From Lachnospiraceae bacterium (GTDB taxonomy: Bacteria; Bacillota; Clostridia; Lachnospirales; Lachnospiraceae), in NCBI GenBank assembly GCA_910575565.1, contig CAJTFL010000005.1:186001-250000 (forward strand): DNA of 64,000 nt. Direction: 5' to 3'. The notes beneath the pieces were generated by a model. It saw only the letters and a program-made list of their open reading frames with translations. It was not told where the DNA came from and did no database searches. Each line of letters opens with the position of its first letter. Position 1 is the first letter of the stretch. Both the position numbers and the translations under genes were made by a program. Below, piece after piece: positions 33,526 to 42,858 of this stretch.

Positions 33526-34716
33526 ATGGGGAATAGAAAAAGAGGAGCATTCAGTCGGCGGATAACCGCCGGATACTTGGGGCTGGTTCTGCTGTTTTCG
33601 GCTGTGCCAGTATGGGGAGCCGAAAAGCCGGGGGATATGGATGAGGAAACCTGGATCCGCCTTCAGGATAATGTGCTGGAATACGGAGAGCTGGAAAATC
33701 GGGTAGCGAATTTTAACCCTACCATTTTGCAGATTATCAAATCTATCAATGAAGGCTACGACTCGGTGCAGGATAATATCATCAACTACCAGGAAGCCGC
33801 CAATGATTTCCAGCGCTTGTATGAAGAAGCCATGGACGAGGGAGATATCATGTCTGCCTATATGTACCAGCTGAACCGGAAGATTTCCCTTCAAATGTCC
33901 AGCAATTTCATCAGGTCAGAGAAAAAGAAGAATACCACCATCGAGAGGAGCACCAGGCAGTACCGGAAGATGTTTACCTCCGGCTGCCAGCAGTTGATGC
34001 TGGCCTATAATAAAATGGCAGTCAATAAGGCGACCCTGGAAAAGCAGGTGGAGCTTTACGGGGCTATGGTCTCCATGTCTGGAACCCAAGGGGCCATCGG
34101 CATGAATACCCAGACGGATATCCTGTCCGCCCAGGCAAAAATGCACCAGGCTCAGACTTCCCTGGTTTCCCTGGAAGACCAGATGGCCTCAATCAAAAGC
34201 AATCTCCTGCTGATGACCGGTTGGGATTACGACAGCGATGTAACCATTGGAGCCATTCCCCCGGCGGATGTAAGCCTTTTAGATACCATTGATTTTGAGG
34301 CGGATAAGGCCATCGCCCCCAAAAACAATTATACCATTATCGGGATGCGCAACGCAGCGCCTAAAGACGCGGACGGGGATGGCAAATACCAGAACAAGGA
34401 TTACACTGCCCGGGAAAGAGGGGTGGAGCAGGCGACCCAGCAGCTTTCCATCACCATGGATGGCCTGTACCTGACCATGTTAGAGAAAAAAGCATCCCTC
34501 CAGGCCGCCCAGACGGCTTACGAGGCTGCCACCTTAAAGTGGGAGGGGGCAGGCCGCAAATACCAGCTGGGGATGCTGGGGAATGCAGAATATTTGGGGG
34601 AAGAGATCGCGTACTGCGCCGCCAAAGCTGCCTACGAATCCGCCGACTTAGACATGACCCAGGCCATGCTAAACTACTACTGGGGCGTAAACGGTTTAGG
34701 CGAGCTGGCTGAGTAA
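33526..34716 (+). CDS. TolC-like coiled-coil protein, copy 2
   Basis: A 396-aa secreted protein starting 15 nt after copy 1, with AAAGGAG before the ATG and a signal peptide ending VWGA. It shares the same plan: RLQDNVLEYGELENRV parallels RLRDNKLEYDEIPDLI of copy 1, GMNTQTDILSAQAKMHQA parallels GNGTQMEVLSARQAIEQ, and both contain an LLMTGWDYD/CLATGWSYD segment after the second helix. An inserted acidic loop (DADGDGKYQNKDY) resembles a calcium-binding Dx(D)GDG loop. The pair may form a hetero-oligomer. The last 40 nt overlap the convergent spoIIR. Confidence 0.75.
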   Translation: MGNRKRGAFSRRITAGYLGLVLLFSAVPVWGAEKPGDMDEETWIRLQDNVLEYGELENRVANFNPTILQIIKSINEGYDSVQDNIINYQEAANDFQRLYEEAMDEGDIMSAYMYQLNRKISLQMSSNFIRSEKKKNTTIERSTRQYRKMFTSGCQQLMLAYNKMAVNKATLEKQVELYGAMVSMSGTQGAIGMNTQTDILSAQAKMHQAQTSLVSLEDQMASIKSNLLLMTGWDYDSDVTIGAIPPADVSLLDTIDFEADKAIAPKNNYTIIGMRNAAPKDADGDGKYQNKDYTARERGVEQATQQLSITMDGLYLTMLEKKASLQAAQTAYEAATLKWEGAGRKYQLGMLGNAEYLGEEIAYCAAKAAYESADLDMTQAMLNYYWGVNGLGELAE

Positions 34717-35546
34717 TCGGCAGTAAGCCCGCCAAGCACTTCGGCAGAATCATCGGCGGCATATCCGCCAAGCCTGCGGGCAGAATCATCGGCGGCATAT
34801 CCGCCAAGCCTGCGGACAGAATCATCGGCGGTAAAACCGCTATCCGGGCGTTTTTCCTCCCGGTTTCGGTTTGGGAAAACCATATCCCATAGGCGAAAGC
34901 CTATGCTGATTTTCGGACGCTCTGCCTGCAGCGCCTTAAAATCCTCCTCAGAAAGAAGCGATTCCAGTTCCTTTCGGGAAGATTCCGGCACTGCAGCCAG
35001 GGCGTCCTTTGTTATGCACACCTTTGGATAAAGGATGCACCACCAGTTATGCCCGTGCCCTTCCCCGATCCGCACCTGGGCCGTCTCATAAATCCCCGCC
35101 GGAAGGCGCAGATCCCCATAATACTTTTCCGGGAACTCACACTCTACCACATCTAAAGATACCGGATAGGCAAGCCCCATATCCCGGATAAATTCTTCCG
35201 CCTCTCTCTCCAGATCCTCCCGGTTGCGCGCCAGGTAATCGATCAAAGCAGTTTTTCCGCTGTCCGGCTTCCCCTCGCCATCTTCCGAAAATTCATCCTG
35301 CCCTTCCAAACCCTGGTAGATTTTTTCCAGCAGAAATGATTTTACCTTTAGCTTCAGAGCCTGATCTTCCTTGGAATTGCTGTTGGCAATCACATGGAAG
35401 CGGAGGATATCCGGCGCAATCCTGGCCGCCAGTTCCCTGTCCTCGAGCCGCATTTGGCAAACCCATAGAAAAATAGCTGCGATAAAACATCCCATGGCTA
35501 GTAAAATCTGCCTTCTGGGGGAAAATTTGATTTTTTCTTGATCCAT
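34677..35546 (-). CDS. spoIIR: Stage II sporulation protein R
   Basis: A 289-aa secreted signalling protein made in the forespore; in the known pathway it triggers SpoIIGA to process pro-sigma-E in the mother cell. A basic N-terminus and one signal/TM helix (RQILLAMGCFIAAIFLWVC) precede the family core: ILRFHVIANSNSKEDQALKLKVKSF, here in two parts (ILRFHVIANSNSKEDQ, ALKLKVKSF), then YPVSLDVVECEFP, LPAGIYETAQVRIGEG and HNWWCILYPKVC. The usual protein ends near residue 230; here ~60 extra residues are 12-residue repeats (LGGYAADDSARR). GGAAAGGA precedes the start. Its 3' end overlaps the TolC-like gene. Marks the organism as a spore former. Confidence 0.93.
   Translation of the reverse strand: MDQEKIKFSPRRQILLAMGCFIAAIFLWVCQMRLEDRELAARIAPDILRFHVIANSNSKEDQALKLKVKSFLLEKIYQGLEGQDEFSEDGEGKPDSGKTALIDYLARNREDLEREAEEFIRDMGLAYPVSLDVVECEFPEKYYGDLRLPAGIYETAQVRIGEGHGHNWWCILYPKVCITKDALAAVPESSRKELESLLSEEDFKALQAERPKISIGFRLWDMVFPNRNREEKRPDSGFTADDSVRRLGGYAADDSARRLGGYAADDSAEVLGGLTADYSASSPKPFTPQ
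34735..34845. repeat. 36-bp tandem repeat in the spoIIR tail
   Basis: Three to four units of AGAATCATCGGCGGCATATC-type 36-bp sequence, nearly identical between copies, encoding the 12-residue repeat at the SpoIIR C-terminus. Confidence 0.85.
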
Positions 35547-35617
35547 TTTGAAGTCCTTTCCTTCTATAAATAATTGATGTATAATTTTTACGCAAAAATT
35601 TATTGCTTTTCCGCTGC

Positions 35618-35742
35618 GCCAGGCGATATTCCATCGTCACCGCGCTCTCGCTCCGCCTTCAACGTAGCGGACGCTAAACTCGTGAAAGACCTCGTTAAGC
35701 GCCGACGTTTCAGGAGGGGTTCCTCATGGAATATGGCCTGGC
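35618..35742 (+). repeat. Palindromic repeat element, copy 1
   Basis: Terminal arms GCCAGGCGATATTCCAT (35618-35634) and ATGGAATATGGCCTGGC (35726-35742) match in 16 of 17 positions when paired. The interior reads CGCGCTCTCGCTC, then CGGACGCTAAACTCG and AAGACCTCGTTAAGCGCC. Confidence 0.7.
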
Positions 35743-35985
35743 TCCGCTGCTGTATTGGCAAGCAGAGAATGGCATTTCGTAAGGTGAATGGATAAAATTT
35801 TTTATCAGTCAGTTAGACAGACGTTATTATCGGTTAGATGGATATATGTTAATGTGGATAACGTTTATTTGTGAGAAATTCTATTGGAGGTAAGACCATT
35901 TAGTTAGTGGTTAAATCAAATAGATGAATAGTTTCAGCAAACTAAAAGCCAGTTAAGCACTAGTCAAGATTTAACCAGTACCTAG

Positions 35986-36118
35986 CCGTCTGTGGTGCGT
36001 GTACACTAAGAAAACCGTATAAAACGGCGGCACTTAGCGAGGTCTTTTCGAGCTTAGTGTCCGTTCCGTTTTATGTCGAGCGAGAGCGCGTTTTCGTGTG
36101 TACACGCACCACAGGCGG
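35986..36118 (-). repeat. Palindromic repeat element, copy 2 (inverted)
   Basis: Terminal arms of about 20 bp (CTGTGGTGCGTGTACAC at the left, GTGTACACGCACCACAG at the right). The reverse complement of its interior repeats copy 1: CGCGCTCTCGCTC, CGGACACTAAGCTCG, AAGACCTCGCTAAGTGCC. The arms differ between copies, while the core is shared, like a mobile or processed element family. Confidence 0.7.
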
Positions 36119-36326
36119 CGAACTCGTCAGCCTACGTGTTTTCCCTAAGCCAGCAAACCCATCGTAAGAAACGCAGCTACCTCCATCCACCCCCAATATC
36201 CTCTGAAACAACCCAGCGCCAAAACAATCTCCCCAGCTATCCAAGTTGACAAAGCATCAATTCCCCCAGCTATCCAATCCAACAAAGCATTAATCCTCCC
36301 CCGCCCTCTGAACTTTTCAATTCTAA

Positions 36327-36354
36327 TTGTAATTATACCCAAATATGCTATAAT
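36327..36354 (+). promoter_or_regulatory. Promoter of ddl
   Basis: TTGTAA at 36327-36332, 16 bp, TATAAT at 36349-36354, 49 nt before the start codon. Confidence 0.6.
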
Positions 36355-36402
36355 ATAAACGTCAGCCGGCTCGCCCGGCAATTAATCGTAAGGAGATCCA
36401 AT

Positions 36403-37464
36403 ATGATCAAGCAAACCGTGGCCGTTATTTTCGGCGGCCAGTCATCAGAGCATGAAGTATCCTGTATGTCTGCTGCCAATGTAATCCGGCAAATGGACTT
36501 ATCCGTATATAACCTTTTACTGATCGGCATCACCAAGGATGGCCGCTGGCTGAGGGCGGGTTCCGTGGAGGACATTTCTTCTGGCAGATGGTATCACAGC
36601 CAGACGGAAGCAGTCCTTTTGCCGGATGCTTCCAAAAAATCCGCGATGATAACCGATGCCAAAGGGCAGATTTCCTTCTGTCCCGTAGATCTGGCATTTC
36701 CCCTGCTCCACGGGCGGTTCGGGGAGGACGGGACTGTCCAGGGGCTTTTGGAGCTGGCTGGGATTCCCTATGTAGGCTGCGGCGTTTTGTCCTCTGCCGT
36801 GTCCATGGATAAGCTGTATACTAAGCTGATTGTGGAGCGGCTTCAAATCCCCCAGGCAAAGTATGAGCCGGTGGCGGCGGAGGAGCTAAAGGAACTGGAA
36901 AAGGTAGTTGCCCGCATAGAAGCAAGCGTCCCCTATCCGGTATTTATCAAGCCCTCCAACGCCGGTTCGTCCCGGGGGGTAAGCCGGGCGGATTCCAGAG
37001 AAGAGCTGGAAAAGGGGCTGTTTTTAGCGGCAGCAGAGGACAGGAAGATATTGGTGGAAGAGATGATCGTGGGGCACGAGGTGGAGTGTGCCGTGTTCGG
37101 CGGAGGGAAGGAGCCGGTGATCGCCAGCGGGGTAGGGGAAATTTTGGCAGCTGCCCAGTTCTACGATTACGACGCCAAGTACCATAATGCAGAATCAAAA
37201 ACGGTAACGGATCCCGATCTTCCGGGAGAAGCTTCCCAAAGGATTCCCCAGATGGCTAAAGAGGTTTTCCAGGCAGTGGATGGCTATGGGCTGGCACGGG
37301 TGGACTTTTTCGTGGAAAAGGACGGCAGGGTGGTGTTTAATGAGATCAATACCATGCCGGGCTTTACGGCCATCAGTATGTACCCCATACTGTGGGAGGC
37401 CAGGGGAATTTCCAAGAAGGAATTGGTAAGCAGGCTTTTGGAACATGGGAGGCAGCGGCTTTAG
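36403..37464 (+). CDS. ddl: D-alanine--D-alanine ligase
   Basis: A 353-aa ATP-grasp enzyme that joins two D-alanines for peptidoglycan precursors in the cytosol. AAGGAG precedes the ATG. The N-terminal FGGQSSEHEVSCMSA is the family signature; later VFIKPSNAGSSRGVSRA (ATP loop), VEEMIVGHEVECAVFG, and the Mg-binding EINTMPGFT with S-M-Y-P are all present. The YD residues at FYDYDAKY suggest the ordinary D-Ala-D-Ala rather than D-Ala-D-Lac type, though prediction from this loop is only moderate. It ends 15 nt before a DUF1934 gene, with which it is likely co-transcribed. Confidence 0.95.
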   Translation: MIKQTVAVIFGGQSSEHEVSCMSAANVIRQMDLSVYNLLLIGITKDGRWLRAGSVEDISSGRWYHSQTEAVLLPDASKKSAMITDAKGQISFCPVDLAFPLLHGRFGEDGTVQGLLELAGIPYVGCGVLSSAVSMDKLYTKLIVERLQIPQAKYEPVAAEELKELEKVVARIEASVPYPVFIKPSNAGSSRGVSRADSREELEKGLFLAAAEDRKILVEEMIVGHEVECAVFGGGKEPVIASGVGEILAAAQFYDYDAKYHNAESKTVTDPDLPGEASQRIPQMAKEVFQAVDGYGLARVDFFVEKDGRVVFNEINTMPGFTAISMYPILWEARGISKKELVSRLLEHGRQRL

Positions 37465-37479
37465 GACAGGAGAGATCAT

Positions 37480-37929
37480 ATGACAAAAGACGTACTGATC
37501 ACAATCAGCGGTTCCCAGCTTCTGGATGGGGAAAACAGCGATATCGAAATGATTACGGCGGGGAACTATTACCTGAAAAACGGAAAGCACTATATTACGT
37601 ATGAGGAAGTGATGGAGGGCTTTGCCGGGGTGGTGAAAAATACCATCAAAATCCAGCCGGGGAGCATGGATATCATTAAAACCGGCCTTACCAATGTCCA
37701 TATGACCTTTGAGAAGGATAAAAAGCGCCTTACCTGCTACGCAACGCCCGTAGGCGGGCTGATGGTGGGGCTGGACACAAAGGCCATTTCCGTGGATGAA
37801 GGGGAGGATGCTTTAATGGTTAAGGTGGAATACTCCCTGGACATTAATTACCAGCATATATCCGAGTGCAGCATTATGGTGGATGTGCGTTCCCGCTCCC
37901 ACGCCCAGGTTAAGCTTTTGGAATCATAG
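37480..37929 (+). CDS. DUF1934 (YwiB-like) protein
   Basis: A 149-aa cytosolic beta-barrel protein. GACAGGAGAG lies before the ATG. The sequence matches DUF1934 throughout: ISGSQLLDGENSDIEMITAG, YYLKNGKHYITYEEVMEGF, then NTIKIQPGSMDIIKTG and SLDINYQHISECSIMVDVR. The family has a lipocalin-like fold in solved members and no established function. Co-transcribed with ddl; a terminator follows. Confidence 0.88.
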   Translation: MTKDVLITISGSQLLDGENSDIEMITAGNYYLKNGKHYITYEEVMEGFAGVVKNTIKIQPGSMDIIKTGLTNVHMTFEKDKKRLTCYATPVGGLMVGLDTKAISVDEGEDALMVKVEYSLDINYQHISECSIMVDVRSRSHAQVKLLES

Positions 37930-37977
37930 GCGGATGCGGGGACGGCTAAGTTAAGGAGAAGATATTGGTTCAGCGCA

Positions 37978-38021
37978 AAAAGAGCCGCCCCGAGGATATT
38001 CCTGCCAGGGCGGCTCTTCTT
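37978..38021. terminator. Bidirectional terminator
   Basis: AGAGCCGCCC (37981-37990) pairs with GGGCGGCTCT (38008-38017), with A-rich 5' and T-rich 3' flanks. It serves the ddl operon and the convergent gene. Confidence 0.75.
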
Positions 38022-38043
38022 AATGTCTGCCAAAATAAGCGCC

Positions 38044-38667
38044 TTATGATTTTTTCTTGCTGGTTTTCTTGCCGCTTTTGCCGGTCTCTGCTTTTGCCGC
38101 TTCTTTTTTTGCGCTGTCCTTTTTGCCGGATTTAGCATTGCCTGATGTGCTCTTTGCTGCATCCTTATCTGCTTTTTTCGATTTAAACCTTCCAAACAGC
38201 CCCTTCTTCTTTGCCGGGGCGGCTTCCAGCTTGCCGCCGCGGACACTTTTGATCTGGGTAATGTAGATCCCGCTGACCACAGCTTTGACTTCCGCCTTCA
38301 CCGGGAGGGTCTGGAAAACCTTTTCATCAGCAATCAAGGTCATGATCTTTGGCCCGATCTTCGCCTTGACGATGGGGAGCTTGGCCCAGGCCATATACTT
38401 TGGCGATTGGTCGATCACCATCTTGGGAAGCCCCGACTCCTTAACCTTTAGCTTTTTCTTGTCGATCACCAGCATGGATACCACCTGTTCGGCAGCTTTC
38501 ATCATGGATTGCTGCTCGGCCTGCCTGCGTTCCAGCTTGCGTCCGAAGAAATAGAGCAGGGCCAGGATGATGATTAAAATTACTAGGATCACGAACAGCA
38601 CCTTTAAAAATGTGTTCACCTTGGGGAACCCTCCAATCTTATGTTTGAGCGCTCTCAGAAACTCCAT
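38044..38667 (-). CDS. Membrane protein with Lys-rich tail
   Basis: A 207-aa protein; the start is MEFLRALKHKIGGF (another ATG four codons upstream is possible). One TM helix at about residues 22-45 (FLKVLFVILVILIIILALLY) is followed by a basic helix, a soluble beta-rich domain (VVSMLVIDKKKLKVKESGLP, then KVFQTLPVKAEVKAVV), and a 60-residue tail of Lys/Ala/Ser (KSGKKDSAKKEAAKAE). The tail could bind nucleic acid or anionic wall polymer if outside. I do not recognise the family. It is divergent from rpoB. Confidence 0.7.
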   Translation of the reverse strand: MEFLRALKHKIGGFPKVNTFLKVLFVILVILIIILALLYFFGRKLERRQAEQQSMMKAAEQVVSMLVIDKKKLKVKESGLPKMVIDQSPKYMAWAKLPIVKAKIGPKIMTLIADEKVFQTLPVKAEVKAVVSGIYITQIKSVRGGKLEAAPAKKKGLFGRFKSKKADKDAAKSTSGNAKSGKKDSAKKEAAKAETGKSGKKTSKKKS

Positions 38668-38823
38668 TTCACCCGGCAAGGTTTGCCGCTTTAGGCGCGA
38701 GGGAAGTCCGGGAGCACCCTGTTTGGGAGATAGGGTTAATGGCGCGTCCGCAGTCCGCCTGCCATTTGCCCATTATCTGAAATAGTATATCATTTTTTAG
38801 GGAAAAAGGCAAGCAAAAAATGC

Positions 38824-38852
38824 TTGACACCTTGATTTTTGTATGATAAGAT
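38824..38852 (+). promoter_or_regulatory. Promoter of rpoB-rpoC
   Basis: TTGACA at 38824-38829, 17 bp spacer, TAAGAT at 38847-38852: a strong sigma-A promoter about 118 nt before rpoB. The usual rplJL genes are not upstream here. Confidence 0.8.
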
Positions 38853-38883
38853 GGAATGTGCACTATTATGGAGGTTTAGGCCT

Positions 38884-38970
38884 ATGGAAAGGCCAGAAAG
38901 CCTGATAAATCAAGCATTGTCAAGCATATCAGCATCGATGCGAATACAGAAAACAGGGGTGAAACGTTAA
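38884..38970 (+). CDS. Possible 28-codon leader peptide before rpoB
   Basis: An ATG 9 nt after GGAGG opens a 28-codon frame ([16 protein letters not shown] at the start, ending TGVKR) whose TAA stop overlaps the rpoB start as TAATG. The ribosome site is better than that of rpoB itself. This is the arrangement of a translationally coupled leader. It is too short to judge by coding statistics, so it may be chance. Confidence 0.4.
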   Translation: MERPESLINQALSSISASMRIQKTGVKR

Positions 38971-41900
38971 TGGAGAAAAGCAGAATGCGCCCGGTGAAAG
39001 CCGGTAAAGGCATGAGGATGAGCTTTCAGAGACAGAAAGAAGTCCTGGAGATGCCGAACCTGATCGAGATTCAGAAAAACTCTTATCGCTGGTTCCTGGA
39101 AGAAGGCTTAAAAGAGGTTTTTGAAGACATCTCTCCCATCGCAGATTTTGCAGGCCATTTAAGCCTGGAATTCGTGGGCTTTACGTTATGCAAAAACGAC
39201 ATCAAGAATACCATAGAGGAATGCAAGGAGCGCGATGCAACCTATGCAGCGCCTTTAAAGGTAACGGTACGTCTTTGTAATAAGGATAAGGCAGAGGAGA
39301 TCAACGAGCACGAGATTTTCATGGGCGACCTTCCGCTGATGACGGATACCGGCTCCTTCGTGATTAACGGGGCGGAGCGGGTCATCGTAAGCCAGCTGGT
39401 GCGTTCCCCCGGCATTTACTACAGCATTGTTCATGATAAGGTAGGGAAGGAATTATATTCCTGCACGGTGATCCCTAACAGGGGGGCGTGGCTGGAGTAT
39501 GAGACGGATTCCAACGATATTTTCTACGTCCGTGTAGACCGGACCAGGAAGGTTCCGGTGACGGTTCTGGTGCGTGCCCTAGGCTACGGAACCAACGCGG
39601 AGATTATCGATTTGTTCGGCGAGGAGCCGAAGATCCTGGCAAGCTTCGGGAAGGATCCTTCCGAGACTTATGAGGACGGGCTTTTGGAATTGTATAAAAA
39701 GATCCGCCCGGGCGAGCCTTTAAGCGTGGATAGTGCGAAAAACCTGCTTGATTTGATGTTCTTTGACCCCAGAAGATACGATCTGGCGAAAGTCGGAAGA
39801 TATAAATTTAATAAAAAGCTCCATTTAAAGAACCGCATCAAGGGCCATACCCTGGCTGAGGACGTGGTGGATACCCGAACCGGGGAGATCCTGGCTGAGG
39901 CGGGCACGGTTGCGGATCAGGAGCTGGCGGAGCGCATCCAGAATGCCGCCGTCCCCTTTGTATGGATTGAAGGGCCTACCAGGAAGCAGAAGGTGCTCTC
40001 GAACCTGATGGTGGATTTAAGCGCTTACGTTCCTTTCCCGCCGAAGGAAGCGGGGATTACGGAGTTAGTATTCTACCCTGAGCTGGAAAAGATTCTGGAA
40101 TCTTATGGGGATGACCAGGAGGAGCTTAAGGACGTGATCCGCCGCCATTCCCATGATTTGGTTCCCAAGCATATCACTAAGGAAGATATCCTTGCTTCCA
40201 TTAATTATAATATGCACTTGGAGGAAGAAGTAGGCACGTCCGATGATATTGACCATTTAGGGAACCGCCGGATCCGTGCGGTAGGCGAGCTCTTGCAGAA
40301 CCAGTACCGCATCGGCTTATCCCGTATGGAAAGAGTGGTGCGGGAGAGGATGACCACCCAGGATGTGGATTCCTTAACGCCCCAGTCCCTGATTAACATT
40401 AAGCCGGTGACGGCGGCGGTGAAGGAGTTCTTTGGAAGCTCCCAGCTGTCCCAGTTTATGGATCAGAATAATCCCTTGTCCGAGCTTACCCATAAGCGGC
40501 GCTTGTCTGCCTTAGGCCCCGGTGGCTTATCCAGGGATCGCGCCGGGTTTGAGGTTCGGGATGTGCACTATACCCATTACGGCAGGATGTGCCCCATTGA
40601 GACGCCTGAAGGCCCTAACATCGGCCTGATTAATTCCCTGGCCTGCTATGCCAGGGTAAATCAGTATGGCTTCGTGGAAGCGCCTTACCGGGTGGTGGAT
40701 AAAAGCGATCCGGCAAACCCCGTGGTAACGGATAAGGTGATTTATTTAACCGCTGATGAGGAAGATAATTTCGTGGTGGCCCAGGCGAATGAGCTTCTGG
40801 ACGCAGAAGGCCACTTTGTCCGCAATAACGTATCCGGGCGTTACCGGGAAGAAACCTCTGAGTTCCAGAAAAAGAACATTGATTTGATGGACGTATCCCC
40901 GAAGATGGTATTTTCGGTGGCGACTTCCATGATTCCCTTCCTTCAAAATGACGATGCTAACCGTGCGCTGATGGGATCCAATATGCAGCGCCAGGCCGTG
41001 CCTTTATTAAGGACGGAAGCGCCCGTGGTGGGAACCGGCATCGAGGGAAAGGCCGCTGTAGACTCAGGTGTTTGCGTGGTGGTGAAAAACGCCGGTACGG
41101 TGGAGCGTTCCGCTTCCAACGAGATCATTATCCGCCGAGACAGCGACGGGCAGAAGGAAGTATACCATTTAACCAAGTTTAAGCGGAGCAACCAGTCCAA
41201 CTGCTATAACCAGAAGCCCATTGTGTTTAAGGGCAGCCATGTGGAGGCGGGCGAGGTGATCGCCGACGGCCCATCCACCGATAATGGTGAGATTGCCTTA
41301 GGCAAAAACCCGCTGATCGGGTTTATGACCTGGGAGGGCTATAACTATGAGGACGCGGTTTTATTAAGCGAGCGTTTGGTGCAGGAGGATGTATACACTT
41401 CCGTGCACATTGAAGAATATGAGGCGGAGGCCAGGGACACGAAGCTGGGGCCGGAGGAGATTACCCGTGACGTTCCCGGCGTAGGCGAGGATGCCTTAAA
41501 GGATCTGGACGAGCGGGGGATTATCCGCATCGGCGCGGAGGTTCGCGCAGGGGATATCCTGGTAGGCAAGGTAACGCCCAAGGGCGAGACGGAGCTGACC
41601 GCGGAGGAGCGGCTGCTGCGCGCCATCTTTGGGGAGAAGGCCAGGGAGGTAAGGGATACTTCCCTTAAGGTTCCCCACGGCGCTTACGGCATTATCGTGG
41701 ATGCCAATGTATTTACCCGGGAAAACGGCGACGAGCTAAGCCCCGGCGTAAATCAGACGGTGCGGATTTACATTGCCCAGAAGAGGAAGATTTCCGTAGG
41801 GGATAAGATGGCAGGACGCCACGGGAACAAGGGCGTGGTTTCCCGGGTGCTTCCGGTGGAGGATATGCCCTTCCTGCCTAATGGGCGTCCGCTGGATATC

Positions 41901-42839
41901 GTGTTAAATCCCCTGGGCGTGCCTTCCCGTATGAACATCGGGCAGGTGCTGGAGATCCATTTAAGCCTTGCGGCAAAGGCTCTGGGCTTTAACATCTCTA
42001 CCCCGGTATTTGACGGGGCCAACGAGCTGGATATCATGGATACCCTTGACGTAGCCAATGATTACGTGAATTTTTCCTGGGAAGAATTTGAGGAAAAATA
42101 TAAGGATGCGTTAAGGCCGGAGGTAATGGATTACCTGGGCAGCCACTTAGAGCACAGGGAGCTGTGGAAGGGCGTTCCTTTAGGGCGGGACGGCAAAGTG
42201 CGCCTTAGGGACGGCCGTACCGGCGAATACTTTGACAGCCCGGTTACGATCGGCCATATGCATTACTTGAAGCTGCACCATTTGGTAGACGATAAGATCC
42301 ACGCCCGTTCTACCGGCCCATATTCCTTAGTTACCCAGCAGCCTTTGGGCGGCAAAGCCCAGTTCGGCGGCCAGCGTTTCGGGGAGATGGAGGTCTGGGC
42401 TCTGGAGGCCTATGGCGCTTCCTACACCCTGCAGGAAATCCTGACGGTAAAGTCGGATGACGTGGCAGGCCGTGTAAAGACTTATGAGGCGATTATTAAG
42501 GGCGAGAATATCCCTGAACCGGGCATCCCGGAATCCTTTAAGGTACTGTTAAAGGAGCTGCAGTCCTTGGGCCTGGATGTACGGGTGCTGCGTGATGACA
42601 ATACAGAGGTTGAGCTGGGCGAAAACATTGATTATAGCGATACCGATCTGCGTTCCATCATTGAGGGCGACCGCCATTATCAGGATGACGAGTCCTTCGA
42701 GAGTTACGGCTACCAGAAACAGGAATTTAAGGATGATGAGCTGGTATCCGTGGAGGAAGAGGATTTTGAAGAGGAAGAAGATCCGTACCTGGAAGATATG
42801 GATGAGGGATTTGGGGATTCCTCTGACGAAGAAGAATAG
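38970..42839 (+). CDS. rpoB: RNA polymerase beta subunit
   Basis: A 1289-aa core subunit. GGGGTGA lies 7 nt before the ATG. The rifampicin-binding cluster near 40430-40540 reads [17 protein letters not shown] then [15 protein letters not shown], the wild-type, sensitive form. Later conserved parts include [31 protein letters not shown] and the C-terminal [18 protein letters not shown] very acidic ~50-residue tail ends the protein. It is followed by rpoC after 19 nt. Confidence 0.98.
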   Translation: MEKSRMRPVKAGKGMRMSFQRQKEVLEMPNLIEIQKNSYRWFLEEGLKEVFEDISPIADFAGHLSLEFVGFTLCKNDIKNTIEECKERDATYAAPLKVTVRLCNKDKAEEINEHEIFMGDLPLMTDTGSFVINGAERVIVSQLVRSPGIYYSIVHDKVGKELYSCTVIPNRGAWLEYETDSNDIFYVRVDRTRKVPVTVLVRALGYGTNAEIIDLFGEEPKILASFGKDPSETYEDGLLELYKKIRPGEPLSVDSAKNLLDLMFFDPRRYDLAKVGRYKFNKKLHLKNRIKGHTLAEDVVDTRTGEILAEAGTVADQELAERIQNAAVPFVWIEGPTRKQKVLSNLMVDLSAYVPFPPKEAGITELVFYPELEKILESYGDDQEELKDVIRRHSHDLVPKHITKEDILASINYNMHLEEEVGTSDDIDHLGNRRIRAVGELLQNQYRIGLSRMERVVRERMTTQDVDSLTPQSLINIKPVTAAVKEFFGSSQLSQFMDQNNPLSELTHKRRLSALGPGGLSRDRAGFEVRDVHYTHYGRMCPIETPEGPNIGLINSLACYARVNQYGFVEAPYRVVDKSDPANPVVTDKVIYLTADEEDNFVVAQANELLDAEGHFVRNNVSGRYREETSEFQKKNIDLMDVSPKMVFSVATSMIPFLQNDDANRALMGSNMQRQAVPLLRTEAPVVGTGIEGKAAVDSGVCVVVKNAGTVERSASNEIIIRRDSDGQKEVYHLTKFKRSNQSNCYNQKPIVFKGSHVEAGEVIADGPSTDNGEIALGKNPLIGFMTWEGYNYEDAVLLSERLVQEDVYTSVHIEEYEAEARDTKLGPEEITRDVPGVGEDALKDLDERGIIRIGAEVRAGDILVGKVTPKGETELTAEERLLRAIFGEKAREVRDTSLKVPHGAYGIIVDANVFTRENGDELSPGVNQTVRIYIAQKRKISVGDKMAGRHGNKGVVSRVLPVEDMPFLPNGRPLDIVLNPLGVPSRMNIGQVLEIHLSLAAKALGFNISTPVFDGANELDIMDTLDVANDYVNFSWEEFEEKYKDALRPEVMDYLGSHLEHRELWKGVPLGRDGKVRLRDGRTGEYFDSPVTIGHMHYLKLHHLVDDKIHARSTGPYSLVTQQPLGGKAQFGGQRFGEMEVWALEAYGASYTLQEILTVKSDDVAGRVKTYEAIIKGENIPEPGIPESFKVLLKELQSLGLDVRVLRDDNTEVELGENIDYSDTDLRSIIEGDRHYQDDESFESYGYQKQEFKDDELVSVEEEDFEEEEDPYLEDMDEGFGDSSDEEE

Positions 42840-42858
42840 ATAGAAGGGAGTATCGTTC

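Larger units (their letters stand above)
35547..36402. other. 856-nt region without a gene, with two repeat elements
   Basis: No protein gene is supported. It contains two related palindromic elements in opposite orientation (35618-35742 and 35986-36118), a pair of ~30-bp direct repeats with AGCTATCCAA near 36235-36295, and the ddl promoter. Confidence 0.65.

Noticed and set aside
36145-36381. A 78-codon minus-strand frame before ddl with a hydrophobic end
   Set aside because: It is mostly made by a ~30-bp direct repeat, lacks a ribosome site and covers the ddl promoter.
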